From: Linepithema humile
Taxonomy: Eukaryota > Arthropoda > Insecta > Hymenoptera > Formicidae
Assembly (NCBI RefSeq): GCF_040581485.1
Contig: NC_090131.1
Coordinates: forward strand, 12,571,501-12,635,500
Reading direction: 5' to 3'
Length of the DNA stretch: 64,000 nucleotides
The notes below the pieces were generated by a model. The model saw nothing but the letters and a program-made list of their open reading frames with translations, was not told the origin of the DNA and searched no databases. The position numbers and the translations under genes were made by a program. Shown piece by piece: positions 22,501-32,236 of the stretch. How positions within the stretch are numbered: position 1 is the first letter of the stretch; each line of letters opens with the position of its first letter.

Positions 22501-25500
22501 AGAAAAATAAGAGTTCACACAGATCACAGAGCTTTACAATTCGTAAGTTCTTGTGCATCATCGAGCGAAAGAATAGCCAGATGGTTGTCTTTCATGCTTG
22601 AGTTCAACCTCGAAATCGTACACATCCCGGGAAAGCTCAACGATGTTGCAGATATTCTGTCGAGACAACACGAAAAGGACGTTAAGCTTAGTCAAGAAGA
22701 AGGAAGTCTGAAGATTTGCCCGATTCGAAACATTGACGACGCTAGCGAATCCGACAAGTGGATAGAGATGCTGACTGACGCACAGACCGAGGATATCGAT
22801 TTGCAAAATGCAATGCGCAACAGAGTACCAAAGTATCACACGAGAAACGGACTTATACGCGTAAATAGAGGGACGAACGAAAGAATTATAGTACCGAATA
22901 AAATCGCATGGACATTCGTCGAGTCGATTCATAAATTCCTAGTACATTTCGGAACGGATAAAGTGAGAGAATTCGCAGCGCGTTTTTTCAAAATAAAAAA
23001 TCTCGATCGAATAGTCAGAGACGTCGTAGCGTCGTGCGAGACATGTATCGCGACGAAATACTACACGCGTCCAACGCGCGGTGTCGAATATTACGAGCTT
23101 CCTGACGATAAGAATAAAGTAATATCGCTGGACATTTTCGGGCCTTTACCCGCGACACGTGCGCAAAACAAATACATTCTGGTACTAATGGATCAATTTT
23201 CCAAATACGTTAAATTCTATCCGATTGCGAACCAAAAGCTTGACACACTGATAGATACGCTAGATACCGTGTACCTACCCGAAATGGGGATACCGGAAAC
23301 AATATTAACCGATAATGGGGGGCAATTTATAACGAACAAATGGAAAGATTATGCGGGACAAACCGGATTCGCGGTAAGGCGCACATCGCCCTACAATCCG
23401 CAATCCAACCCAGTGGAAAGGGTTATGCGAGAACTCGGAAGAGTCATAAGGGCCTACTTCCACAATAAGCAATCGCAATGGGACCGAATCATCGCGAGAT
23501 TCGAAGATATAGTAAACAGTACGGCGCATTTCAGCACCGGAAGCACACCTGCGATCTTATATCCTGACGTTCAAATCAGCCTTAACATAGACCCGAGGAT
23601 CTATCCCGAGGAAAGCGAAGTCAACGATCTCGACGAAGAAAAGAGACGAATGACGGAATATCTAATCAGAAAAGCTGCAAACCGGAAGAAACAAACGGAC
23701 AAACACGAACCAGCGAAGGAATTCGAACCTGGGGACAAAGTTTGGGTCAAGCTACACCGAAGATCGGATGCAAGCAGACGACTCACACGGAAAATTCACT
23801 TGGTATACGACGGACCGTATCAAATACGCGAAGTTATAAGAAAAAACGCATACCTGATCGAAAGTCTGGATGGAGACGTAATCGGAGCGTTCAACGCGAG
23901 GCAAATGCGACCACATCGCGAGCCTCTGCTAAAAGAATCAACCGAGGAAGATCAAGGAGCGGAGGAAGAAAACCAAGTTGAATTACAAATGATTAATATG
24001 ATCAGAGTTATTCCCGAACAAAGACTAAAACCGTTCGTGGAAATAACGAGAGATGCGATAAGTCTCGAAAAAACACTTCACATGGGAAGCGTGTTCCACA
24101 ACGCGGAAGCATGGAGGGACATCAACGCGCGAAGACCCACGAAGATAGGAAAAGCAAATTGCCAAGCTAAAATTCTAAGTAAGGGAAAAGTAGAAGGGGG
24201 CAACGAGATTCCACAGCAGCAGCAAAGGATGTCCACCACTCGAAAACTCCTGGAAGCAGTACCTGAAAAAGAAAGAAAAGTAATCGTAAACGGATTTCTC
24301 AGTAAGGAAAACGTAAAAGGGGAAACCGAGACTCCGAAGCAAAAGCGAAGGACGTACAACACTCCAAGATCCCTGGAAACAGCACCTGAAAAAGAAAGAG
24401 AATCCATTACTTGCAAAAAGGTTACAGTAGAAGGGGGCGTTAATAAGAATAAACTCCTGGAAAATGCACCTGCAAAAGAGAAAAGTAAGATTAGTAAAGA
24501 CAACACGGAAAAGGAAATCCACGGCGATACAACAACTCACGAATCCTCGATCACCGTTCTTGAAAATCTGAAAAACTCTAATAAATGCAGTTTTACGAAA
24601 TTAAGTAAACTGTATAAACACGAAATAAATACTGATCCAGATGTATCAAACGCATCATATTGGTCAGATATTTGGCTTCAACCTCTAGAGCGTATGGAAG
24701 AACAGCTACAATTAATAAATGGCTATCCTACGATAATCCGATACGCGCGAGAAAAGGACAAAACACTCCGACAAGCGCGGACCAATGAGAGCGAAGACCA
24801 ACCCCACTACCGAGCTTATAAGCGTGACAACGAACGCGGACCGCTTAGTACCAATCGAGCTATCAAAGCGAAAGCAATGGCTACGATACGCGAAGAAATC
24901 GACAATCTCGATCGCGAAGAGCGCGAGTTGAAAAGAGAAGTAAGTGAACTACTGAAAACTCGTACGAAGACTCTGCAAGCGCTGAAAAGAAAACAGGAAA
25001 GAATCCTGAAATTCCGAGAAATCGTGCGTGAATTAAAAGAAGCGCCGGTTATCGATGACAGCAGTGATGGAGAAGAGGAAGCCACAAAAATCTTTCACCA
25101 CCTGCAAAATATTAAGAGTAACCCGTATTCCATAATGGACGAGTTCAAACTCTTCGACGAAACGGAAGATGTAAAAGTCTCACTTCTCGCGAGTCTGAAA
25201 ATACAAGCGAAAGATTCACCCGAACTTGACAATCACAAGCCGTTCAAGGTAATCTACGAAGTAGAGAACAAACGCATCAAACGTAGCATCCACGCAGAAT
25301 GGGCTACAAGGATCATCGCCAAACCACTGGAAGATCCATACGAAGACATCCAGGTCAAAAATTTTGAACCTAATCTTCAAGAAGAAACTCAACAACAGGA
25401 ACAAGAAACCTGTGAGGAAACAAAAAAGACGAATCCTACAGATCCGGAAAGTGACGAAGATTCACCAGAGGAACAACAGGACAAAGACATCGTGGAAGCA

Positions 25501-25857
25501 ACACCGCAAATACGGATACCACGAATCAACATGATGAGTGTGTTACCCAGCACCTCAAAAGAAACGAGAGCACTCCTAGATGCACTCACACCAAAGGGGC
25601 AACTAAAAAGGAGAAGAGACAGCTCGAGTGTTTCATACAAAGAATTATCGTCAGATGATTCCGACGAACAGCGTATGCGCTTCAAAGACGATAAAAATCG
25701 CAAATACTGGAGACGCGAAGCTAAAAGGAAGAAGAAGACGACTCATTCCGATCCAAAAGAATCGACAGCAGACGACAAAATCGCTACTATCGACGAAGGG
25801 GGAATGCAACCGGTAGGCGGATGCAGCCGGAACGAGCCATCCGTAGATCAGGGTTGA
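19501..25857 (+). CDS. Gag-pol polyprotein of gypsy element A, 2118 aa
   Basis: A single uninterrupted frame starts at ATG 19501 in a good insect context (CAAAATGG). Order: gag-like region without a visible CCHC knuckle (about 1-440), aspartic protease with VDTGAQ (D486), reverse transcriptase with YLDD at 791-794, RNase H (VDAS near 940, TELE, TDH), and integrase with H1144, H1149, Cys pair near 1179, and the D1211, D1271, E1306 triad. After integrase the frame continues for about 600 residues: Lys/Glu-rich sequence with repeated EGG(N/V)-type blocks, a coiled coil (about 1780-1850) and an acidic tail. The stop lies 53 nt inside the 3' LTR. Most gypsy elements split gag and pol by a frameshift; here they are fused. 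It makes, matures and integrates element DNA. The role of the extra domain is unknown. It is not an obvious envelope gene, as no signal peptide or membrane span was seen. Confidence 0.92.
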   Translation: MDRDEGRIEFKVPNTSYTPHRTLRSGKIVTNPTADKESENTETSARMEVLSQDERILKLEESLTEILNTLKKLPISRRRRSPTSTSSSDDKNANEPRPSKVRGTEGIRLPRGGWLKNPFEEIRFTGKQDSLNPMRFLKKFENVARYEQISNPEQLFFFGKCLRENASTWYELQDFEHIANAKREFINYFWGEDQQAKFREKLYTGKYKPVKNTRMSDYALDLAKQAKMLEPPMKDRELIRCIKRHFEREIAREIRATTASSITELVTLLEEIQDEKEIFAKTRTEGKALAQNNSSQKRVEPVKNSTQANRYARYNPNEGKMQLKALPWRDNLERSRQKGKSPKPIVQMPSSESEDDRKKATNKSRTALKSNDASKKTGTGKTADRKKAISAIREGEEGKKPVDTPERKGNKDEAVSKVENRNAKGLAIIRTREILKDLDESVENTTDKSGKATADNSVGKNKKLVDKSEPIIIVKIGKTKLIALVDTGAQISVISKDTLNKLTKANEKMSKIPIRKNTLKGAFGEKSLTIACKIQLAVQAADKELTQEFFVVEKLAYPMILGSDMLKRYKAQLEFNKREFCVNFEEIPEKPALVSAIISEHEGGVILEEILNKYGEMFNNGIGRVNHYKHKIEMISETGFKRKTYPIPEIHKEKVKELIANWETQGIIAKASTQYINPLVAVSKKTGDLRICLDARELNKRMKNDYAQPPTIDEVFSKIGNRRIFSTLDVTQAFWQIPLERESRKYTGFLFNNQSYVFKRLPFGIKTAGASFTRAMNRALQDENLDFVIVYLDDILIASNSISEHLEHIDFVLNKLNAVGFKLNREKCEFLQKNIKFLGHTFNEISADINNDTKCAIKNFPKPTNKKGVQAFLGLINWDRRFIKNLSKMTKPLELLLKKDAKFRWGESEQKAFNAIKEAFEEAPQLYLIRPNMNFGLYVDASKTGLGARLYQYTDDNDAKYTVAYASRSLKNAELNYTITELECLALVFALKKWHVLLMGRKIRVHTDHRALQFVSSCASSSERIARWLSFMLEFNLEIVHIPGKLNDVADILSRQHEKDVKLSQEEGSLKICPIRNIDDASESDKWIEMLTDAQTEDIDLQNAMRNRVPKYHTRNGLIRVNRGTNERIIVPNKIAWTFVESIHKFLVHFGTDKVREFAARFFKIKNLDRIVRDVVASCETCIATKYYTRPTRGVEYYELPDDKNKVISLDIFGPLPATRAQNKYILVLMDQFSKYVKFYPIANQKLDTLIDTLDTVYLPEMGIPETILTDNGGQFITNKWKDYAGQTGFAVRRTSPYNPQSNPVERVMRELGRVIRAYFHNKQSQWDRIIARFEDIVNSTAHFSTGSTPAILYPDVQISLNIDPRIYPEESEVNDLDEEKRRMTEYLIRKAANRKKQTDKHEPAKEFEPGDKVWVKLHRRSDASRRLTRKIHLVYDGPYQIREVIRKNAYLIESLDGDVIGAFNARQMRPHREPLLKESTEEDQGAEEENQVELQMINMIRVIPEQRLKPFVEITRDAISLEKTLHMGSVFHNAEAWRDINARRPTKIGKANCQAKILSKGKVEGGNEIPQQQQRMSTTRKLLEAVPEKERKVIVNGFLSKENVKGETETPKQKRRTYNTPRSLETAPEKERESITCKKVTVEGGVNKNKLLENAPAKEKSKISKDNTEKEIHGDTTTHESSITVLENLKNSNKCSFTKLSKLYKHEINTDPDVSNASYWSDIWLQPLERMEEQLQLINGYPTIIRYAREKDKTLRQARTNESEDQPHYRAYKRDNERGPLSTNRAIKAKAMATIREEIDNLDREERELKREVSELLKTRTKTLQALKRKQERILKFREIVRELKEAPVIDDSSDGEEEATKIFHHLQNIKSNPYSIMDEFKLFDETEDVKVSLLASLKIQAKDSPELDNHKPFKVIYEVENKRIKRSIHAEWATRIIAKPLEDPYEDIQVKNFEPNLQEETQQQEQETCEETKKTNPTDPESDEDSPEEQQDKDIVEATPQIRIPRINMMSVLPSTSKETRALLDALTPKGQLKRRRDSSSVSYKELSSDDSDEQRMRFKDDKNRKYWRREAKRKKKTTHSDPKESTADDKIATIDEGGMQPVGGCSRNEPSVDQG

Positions 25858-27096
25858 ATCCGTAACAGGAAATCCTACATCCTGCCGAGAAACCATAAGG
25901 GGTAGCTGAGCAGAGACCGAGGCCCAGAACAGCTACATAACGATAATTATAAAGTTATAGGTTAAAATTTCTAAATATGTTAGAAATACGCGTAATTAAA
26001 TAAAAACGTGGTAAACATAACCTCCCGATAAAGATAAGTTAGGTTTAGGAATAGCGACTAGCACCTTGTAAATAACCGATACTTATTAAAGACTTTATTA
26101 ACATTTTAATACTACAATTACATTTCCTAGTTGATAAATAAAGTAGTTGTAAGAACCTCAGTAGCATAAGCCTGTAAATAAAAAGACATGTTAATAAAGT
26201 AGAGATAGAAATCCATGTTAATCGATGTAAGATTTTCAGCCTAGGTTAACATAGAACATAGTCAGGACAATGTAAATATACTGACAAACAATTGTTTAAT
26301 CGTTTAGTTTAGAATTAGCAATAAGACGATTTTAAATTAAGCGCGTAAAGTCTCAACCACTACACAACAGTTGAGACACGGACCAAACCAACATGGCGGC
26401 AACTGACGACCGCCAGCACGAGCTCTACGATTGGCGTAGACCTTCCAGAGCGGTGATTGGCCGCAGAACAAGCGGAAGGGATACCATGCCAGCGGACGGG
26501 TATATAAACCCGTGCCAGTAGAAGTAGTAGTAGTAGAGAGTGGAAGTTGAGAGAGGAGCCGGAACAGGCGACTCGAAGCGAGAGTCCACCACTCATAGTG
26601 GTCGGTTACGCGACGACCAATAGTAACGCGCGAGTTACCGAAATGTTATCGGTGCGTGTAAAAACTTTGTAAGCCATCATGGCTAATTACAAGTGTACTT
26701 TTGTTTTATTTGGTGTTAAATATATACTGTTTATTTTAATTAACCATTAAATAAAATGTGCAAAACTTATTTCGGTCCGAACCTGTGTAAAGATAGTTGG
26801 TAGCACTTACCTTATCCGTTCTGCATCCTGGTGATCCGTCGTCCGTGCGCGAGGTGAACCTGTGAACACAATAAAAGGATTAGAACGAGATACGCTGCAA
26901 CATCTCATCAGGCGTCTTCGTCCACGCTGAAGGAAGCGACATCCGAGCCCGAGGGTCAAGGAAGGACGAGACGAGGATCGCAACCTTCTCGCTTGTAAGG
27001 TTAAAGCGAGTGGCGACCAAAACTACGGCGAACGTATTGCTGCCTGCGACCGGTGAGTCCTGAGTATTATCTCTCCATAGGGCGCGTCCGGTTACA
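25805..27096 (+). repeat. 3' LTR of element A
   Basis: Same sequence and length as 17152-18443. The first 53 nt also encode the end of the polyprotein, including its stop codon. It is followed by the duplicated target ACCT. Confidence 0.93.
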
Positions 27097-27842
27097 ACCT
27101 AACCTTTCAATGTCATTTTTCTTTGATTTCACGCACTTTACGTTTATTAACCGGTATAACACTAAATGAACACACTTAGTTATATTTTTTACAAATTGTT
27201 CTTTATTTCTCACCATATATTACATATCAAAACGAATGGTACATATATCGCATGCGTCTTATTTCACTTTCTGGGAAGTAACCTTTAATAATCTTTAATG
27301 TCACATGTATATTTACAATTTCACACTTCACGTTTATTTACCGGTATAAAATTCAATAAAAACATTGTATAATTATATTTTTCACAAATTATTCTTAATT
27401 TATTTCCATATATTACATATCAAAACGAATGGTATATGTATCTTTTCGTGTCCAAGCGAACGCACAATTGAGCGATGCACAATTGAACAGTGCGCAAATA
27501 AACGGTGTCCAAACGAACGGTGTCCAAACGAACGGTGTCCAAACGAACGGTGTCCAAACGAACGGTGTCCAAACGAACGGTGCGCAACTTTCTGTGTCCA
27601 AACGAACGGTGCGCAACTTTCTGTGTCCAAACGAACAGTGCGCAACTTTCTGTGTCCAAACGAACAGTGCGCAAATAAACGGTGTCCAAACGAACGGTGT
27701 CCAAACAAACGGTGTCCAAACGAACGGTGTCCAAACGAACGGTGTCCAAACGAACGGTGTCCAAACGAACGGTGTCCAAATGAACGGTGCGCAACTTTCT
27801 GTGTCCAAATGAACAGTGCGCAAGTAAAGGACCAGCAGTAAA
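27097..27842. repeat. Flank copy F1: duplicated block plus 15-bp minisatellite
   Basis: Closely matches 39759-40315 (F2). It has two related blocks of about 190 bp (each with ACGTTTATT.ACCGGTATAA and CATATCAAAACGAATGGTA), then a minisatellite at about 27495-27828 built on GTGTCCAAACGAACG with GTGCGCAACTTTCT variants. The repetitive frames across the array are not genes. The copy stops at about 27828; a short filler then joins it to mid-pol sequence of element B. Confidence 0.85.
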
Positions 27843-30064
27843 AACCAGCGAAGGAATTCGAACCTGGGGACAAAATTTGGGTCAAGCTACACCGAAGATC
27901 GGACGCGAGCAGACGACTCACACGGAAAATTCACTTGGTGTACGACGGACCGTATCGAATACGCGAAGTTATCAGAAGAAACGCATACCTGATCGAAAGT
28001 CTGGACGGAGACGTAATCGGAGCGTACAACGCGAGGCAAATGCGACCACATCGCGAGCCTCTGCTGAAAGAATCAACCGAGGAAGATCAAGGAGCGGAAG
28101 AGGAAGACCGAGTTGAGATTCCAACGATCAATATGATCAGAGTGATTCCCGAACACAGACTTAAACCGTTCGTGGAAATCCCAAAAACAGCAATCGTTCT
28201 CGAACAAATGTGTCACAACGGAAGCGTGTTCCACAACGCGGAAGCATGGAGGGACATAAACGCGCGAAGACTCACGAGAATCGACAAGGAAACATGCCGA
28301 AACAAAATTCTTAAAAGGGAAGAAACGGAAGGGGACAACGAGATTCCGAAGCAGCGGCAATGGATGACCAACAATCGAAGATTCCCGGAAGCAGTACCTG
28401 AAAAAGAAGAAAAGGGCATTAAAAATGACGCAAATCTGAGAAAGGGCAATCCAGAAGGGGGCAACGAGACTCCGAAGCAGCAGCAGAGGAAGACCATTAA
28501 TCAAAGATCCCTGGAGACAGCACCTGAAACAGAAGAAAAAATTATCATTAGTGATACGAGTCAAAAAGCACCTAATTTCCATACACAAAATTTGGAAGGG
28601 GGCGAACAAATCCACAAGCTCAAATTGGAGAGTAACAACCGAATCCATACACAAAATTTGGAAGGGGGCGTAAAAATCCAGAAGCAGCGAACAGAAGAAT
28701 CCAAGATTCAAAATACATCCGAAATCGCGAGTGGTATCCTGAAAAACAAAAAAGTCACTAATACATGCAGATTCTACCAAAAAAGCAATTTGTGTGAAAA
28801 AGACTTTCAAAATACAAGTATCTTGACCAGAAGCAAAGGCCAATTATACTTGATAGACGGTAAACCAGCTATAGTGGAAAACCGTGATGCAACAGCGAAC
28901 TCAGCCAATGAACGTGCAGACGCGCGGAAAGGCGTGTCCAATCAAAGCGCGGATCAGACAGCGGCGCATCTATATAACGCATTAGCGGACAGCGAATGGC
29001 AGTCAGTAGACAGTGAATCGCGACGCGATAAACATATCGAAATGGAAAACCTCACGAACAAGCAGTTCCACGAACTAGCAAAGGAAGAGGAAGACTTGAA
29101 GAAGCAGATCCAACAGCTCTTAAAGAGTAAGGAGAAAAGCATTACAGCACTGCGGAGGAAACAACGAAGGATCGAAGATCTGAAGAAAATCCTGCAGCAA
29201 CTAAAAGATGTACCGTGCTACGAAGAAGATGACAGCGACGGCGATGAAGACGTCACAAATCTTCTACATAAAGTACAGTCGCTAAACGACGATAAGAAAT
29301 CATACGTAGATAAATTCATCGTGCGCGACAAAGACAATGAAGTGACAATCTGTTATACGGCAAACATCTCTGTCGAAAAATCGAAATCACAGAGCACACA
29401 AGAAGAAAAACCAATAACAGTCACGTATAAAATATCCACAACCAACATGCAAAGAATAATCCAAGCCGAATGGGCATCATCAATTACAAACTGCCCGATG
29501 GAAGGAATTCTAGCAGAAGCTCAAGGTGAGAGAGAGACTGTCGAAACCAAAGGACAACCTCTCGAGGCGAATTGGAAGATGTCTCTGGAAGATGTAGCAT
29601 CACCACGAGAACAGCGATCTGACGACGAGCCGGAAAAAGAAAATACACCACCGAATGAGAAAAACAAAACGCAATACGCGTTACCCAAGATAACAGAGAT
29701 AACCGTATTTCCGAACCAAGATAATGAGGATACACCAAAGAAGAGGAAACGCGACACGAAGAATATCTCTTATAAAAAGTATTCGTCCGAGGAATCTGAC
29801 GACAGCTGGTGTAGGTTCAAAAAAGACAAAGACAGGAAATATTGGCGTCGGGAGGAAAAGAAGAAAAGAGGATCTTCCCGTAATCGAAAGGTGGACATTC
29901 CTAATCAAGAAAGCGAATCGCCCATCGAAAGAAACTCGAATCGCTCACACAAATGCGAGAATATCGAGGAAGGGGGAATGCAACCGGTTCCAGGATGCTC
30001 GAAGGACGATCCGGAAATAAAACTGAGGAGGCTATTCGGCGACCTATCCCCGAAAAATAAATAA
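27843..30064 (+). pseudogene. Truncated 3' half of gypsy B gag-pol
   Basis: The frame is open from just after a TAA at the junction (about 27838) to TAA 30062-30064. It corresponds to the last part of integrase (GDKIWVKLHRR onward) and the whole C-terminal extension of the full copy at 32237-38665; I saw only one base difference (27988 region, C for T). It lacks gag, protease, RT, RNase H and the integrase catalytic triad, and has no natural start codon, so it is a fragment of a second B element that shares the LTR at 29979-31157 with the complete one. Confidence 0.88.
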
Positions 30065-31157
30065 GTAGATGTAAGAAAAATGTAACCATAGGCTAAGTTA
30101 ACTGAAATAAATATCTTTTTACTTAACCGTTATTATAAAATAATATATTCTTTAGAATTACATTAGACTTACGATTAAAAGCGTAAATAAAGCGCGAATA
30201 AACAATTAAAATAAATTAAATAAATACTTCCCATACTCACCATATAACCAACAGACGTTACCTGGAATAATAAATAATTGTTAATCTTTCCTTAAGATTT
30301 TAGTTAGGTTAACAAACAACAAGGTCAGAAAAGTGTAAATGTAATGACCATTATTAATTTTATTATGTATTTAAAAAATGTAATAATCTTAAGTTTAAAA
30401 ATCGCGCCTGCTCAACCGTTGACCGAGCTGATCAGACGCGGACCAAACCAAGATGGCGGCAACTGACGACCGCCAGCACGAGCTCCACGATTGGCGGAGA
30501 CCTTCCAAAGCGGTGATTGGCCGCAGAACAAGCGGAAGGGATACCATGCCAGCGGACGGGTATATAAACCCGTGCCAGGAGGAATCGACAGTAGTGGATT
30601 GAGTAAAATGAAGTAGAAGGGAAGAGGACTCGAAGCGAGAGTCCGCCGCTCAGCGGAGTGGTCGGTAACGCGACGACCAATTGTAAACGCGAGTGACCGA
30701 GATGTTATCGGCGCGCGTAAAAACATTGTAAGCCACGATGGCTAATCATAAGTGTACTTTTATTTTGTTTGATATTAAATATATACTGTTTATTTTAATT
30801 AATCATTAAAATAAAGTGTGCACAAGTTATTTCGGTCCGTACCTGTGTAAAGAAAGGTGGCAACACTTACCTTATCCGTTCTGCATCCCGGTGATCCATC
30901 GTACGTGCGCAAGGTGAACCTGTGAACATAAAAAATTGGATTAGAACGAGATACGTTGCAACATCTCATCAGGCGTCTTCGTCCACGCTGAAGGAAGCGA
31001 CATCCGAGCCCGAGGGTCACGGAAGGACGAGACGAGGATCGCAACCTTCTCGCTTGTAAGGTTAAAGCGAGTGGCGACCAAAACTACGGCGAACGTATTG
31101 CTGCCTGCGACTGGTGAGTCCCGAGTATTATCTCTCCATGGGGCGCGTCCGGTTACA
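29979..31157 (+). repeat. LTR B1 (shared by truncated and complete copies)
   Basis: Begins TGCAACCGGTTCCAGG and ends GCGTCCGGTTACA. TATA box at 30561-30568. It contains AAGATGGCGGC, a match to the YY1/Pho-type core, and AATAAA near 30810. It is a direct repeat of 38580-39758. Confidence 0.92.
30561..30568 (+). promoter_or_regulatory. LTR TATA box (element B)
   Basis: TATATAAA in the same ACGGGTATATAAACCCGT palindrome as in LTR A. It is repeated at 39162-39169. Confidence 0.6.
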
Positions 31158-32236
31158 GTATCAAAGGCGATAACTAGTATGTCTCACGAAGCCATGGTAC
31201 GCGCGTGTGTCAAGCTAGGCGTGCGCAAGTTCCAAAAAGCGTGAAAGCCCTGGCGACCGTGACAGGACCGCTCGTCGCGGTAAAACAAAATAAAAAGCTA
31301 AATTTGCGGCGCGGCGGAGAAAAACCTATAAACGAAAACGAAAATCTTGTCAATGGCCCTCGTAAAAGCCCTGGGACCGCGACATGAACACCCGTCGCTT
31401 AAGAAAATAAAGTTAGGCGCGGCGCGGTGCGAAAAAATTCGTAGTCAGCAAGATTGCGAAAATTAATAGCAAACACGAGTCAAGAAAATATTACTAATCA
31501 CCGTTAAATTGGCGATAGTAAAAGAGATATCCGTTGCGAAACGAGAAACGCGACGCGATACATTTTTCCAACATAAAATCACATTAGCGTCGATAAGTAA
31601 AAATGACCGTGATAAATGTTAATATTAATATCACATACTCGTCGCGTAATAAAATAAAATACGTAGAGGCGGCGCGGTAACCGATATCAAAGTCAAAAGT
31701 GAAGTACGGTCAATTCTATTCAAGCGTGAATGTTTTGTCCCGGTCAATTCTTTTCAAGCGAGAAAGTTTTGTCCAAAGGGAAAAACATAGACAATAGTCT
31801 ATTGAAAGCGGCGAACACCTTGGTTCTCGAGCCGAGCGTCGTAAACAAGTCGAGTGAGACGGAAAAACACTCCGACAAAGAGGGATATATCCACAAAGCG
31901 GTGAAATAGGATTTCAATAGGTGAAAAGAAGCCGAAAAATTTTAAAATTTTTTCTTTATTATTATCGCGATATATGTGAACGACTAGTAACGCGAAACGT
32001 CTTCTAACAAGCCGAAATTCCGACACAGCGGGTCAAGTAGCTCAAAAGGCGAAATAACGTCTCGCGGATAGGATAAACAAATCGGACGAGACAAGTAACG
32101 CGAAAACCGTAATAAAGCATGCGTTTAATAATAATCAATAAAATCCTTACACGGGAAGCTCATAAAACGACAAAATTGCTCGTGAGTTAAATTCTCCGTG
32201 TTGCGAATGTTCTCGTAGACTCTCAATAATTCCAAA
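31158..32236 (+). other. 5' untranslated leader of element B
   Basis: Starts GTATCAAAGGCGATAACTAG as in A. It is largely alignable with A, but near 31210-31440 it differs, and it lacks A's second 41-bp block. There is no gene; a small frame at 31205-31387 is not supported. Confidence 0.6.

Larger units (their letters stand above)
17152..27096 (+). mobile_element. Gypsy-type LTR retrotransposon A, complete
   Basis: Two LTRs of 1292 bp (17152-18443 and 25805-27096) with TG...CA ends flank a 7.4-kb interior with one gag-pol frame. The 4-bp ACCT on both sides (17148-17151, 27097-27100) is the target duplication. No difference between the two LTRs was seen in the segments I compared, so the insertion is recent. 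A purine tract (GAAGGGGGAA) precedes the 3' LTR. I found no TGG-starting primer-binding site right at the LTR edge; a TGGCGACCGTGACAGGAC-like run lies about 95 nt inside. This order (PR-RT-RNaseH-IN) defines Ty3/gypsy. Confidence 0.92.

Noticed and set aside
23940..25857. Envelope gene after integrase
   Set aside because: Same frame as pol, no splice acceptor, signal peptide, Cys-rich ectodomain or membrane span visible.
27365..27921. Repeated-motif frames over the minisatellite on both strands (also 40028-40701)
   Set aside because: A 15-bp period keeps every frame open; no domain, and the two flank copies differ in unit number. Also not a CRISPR: no spacers.
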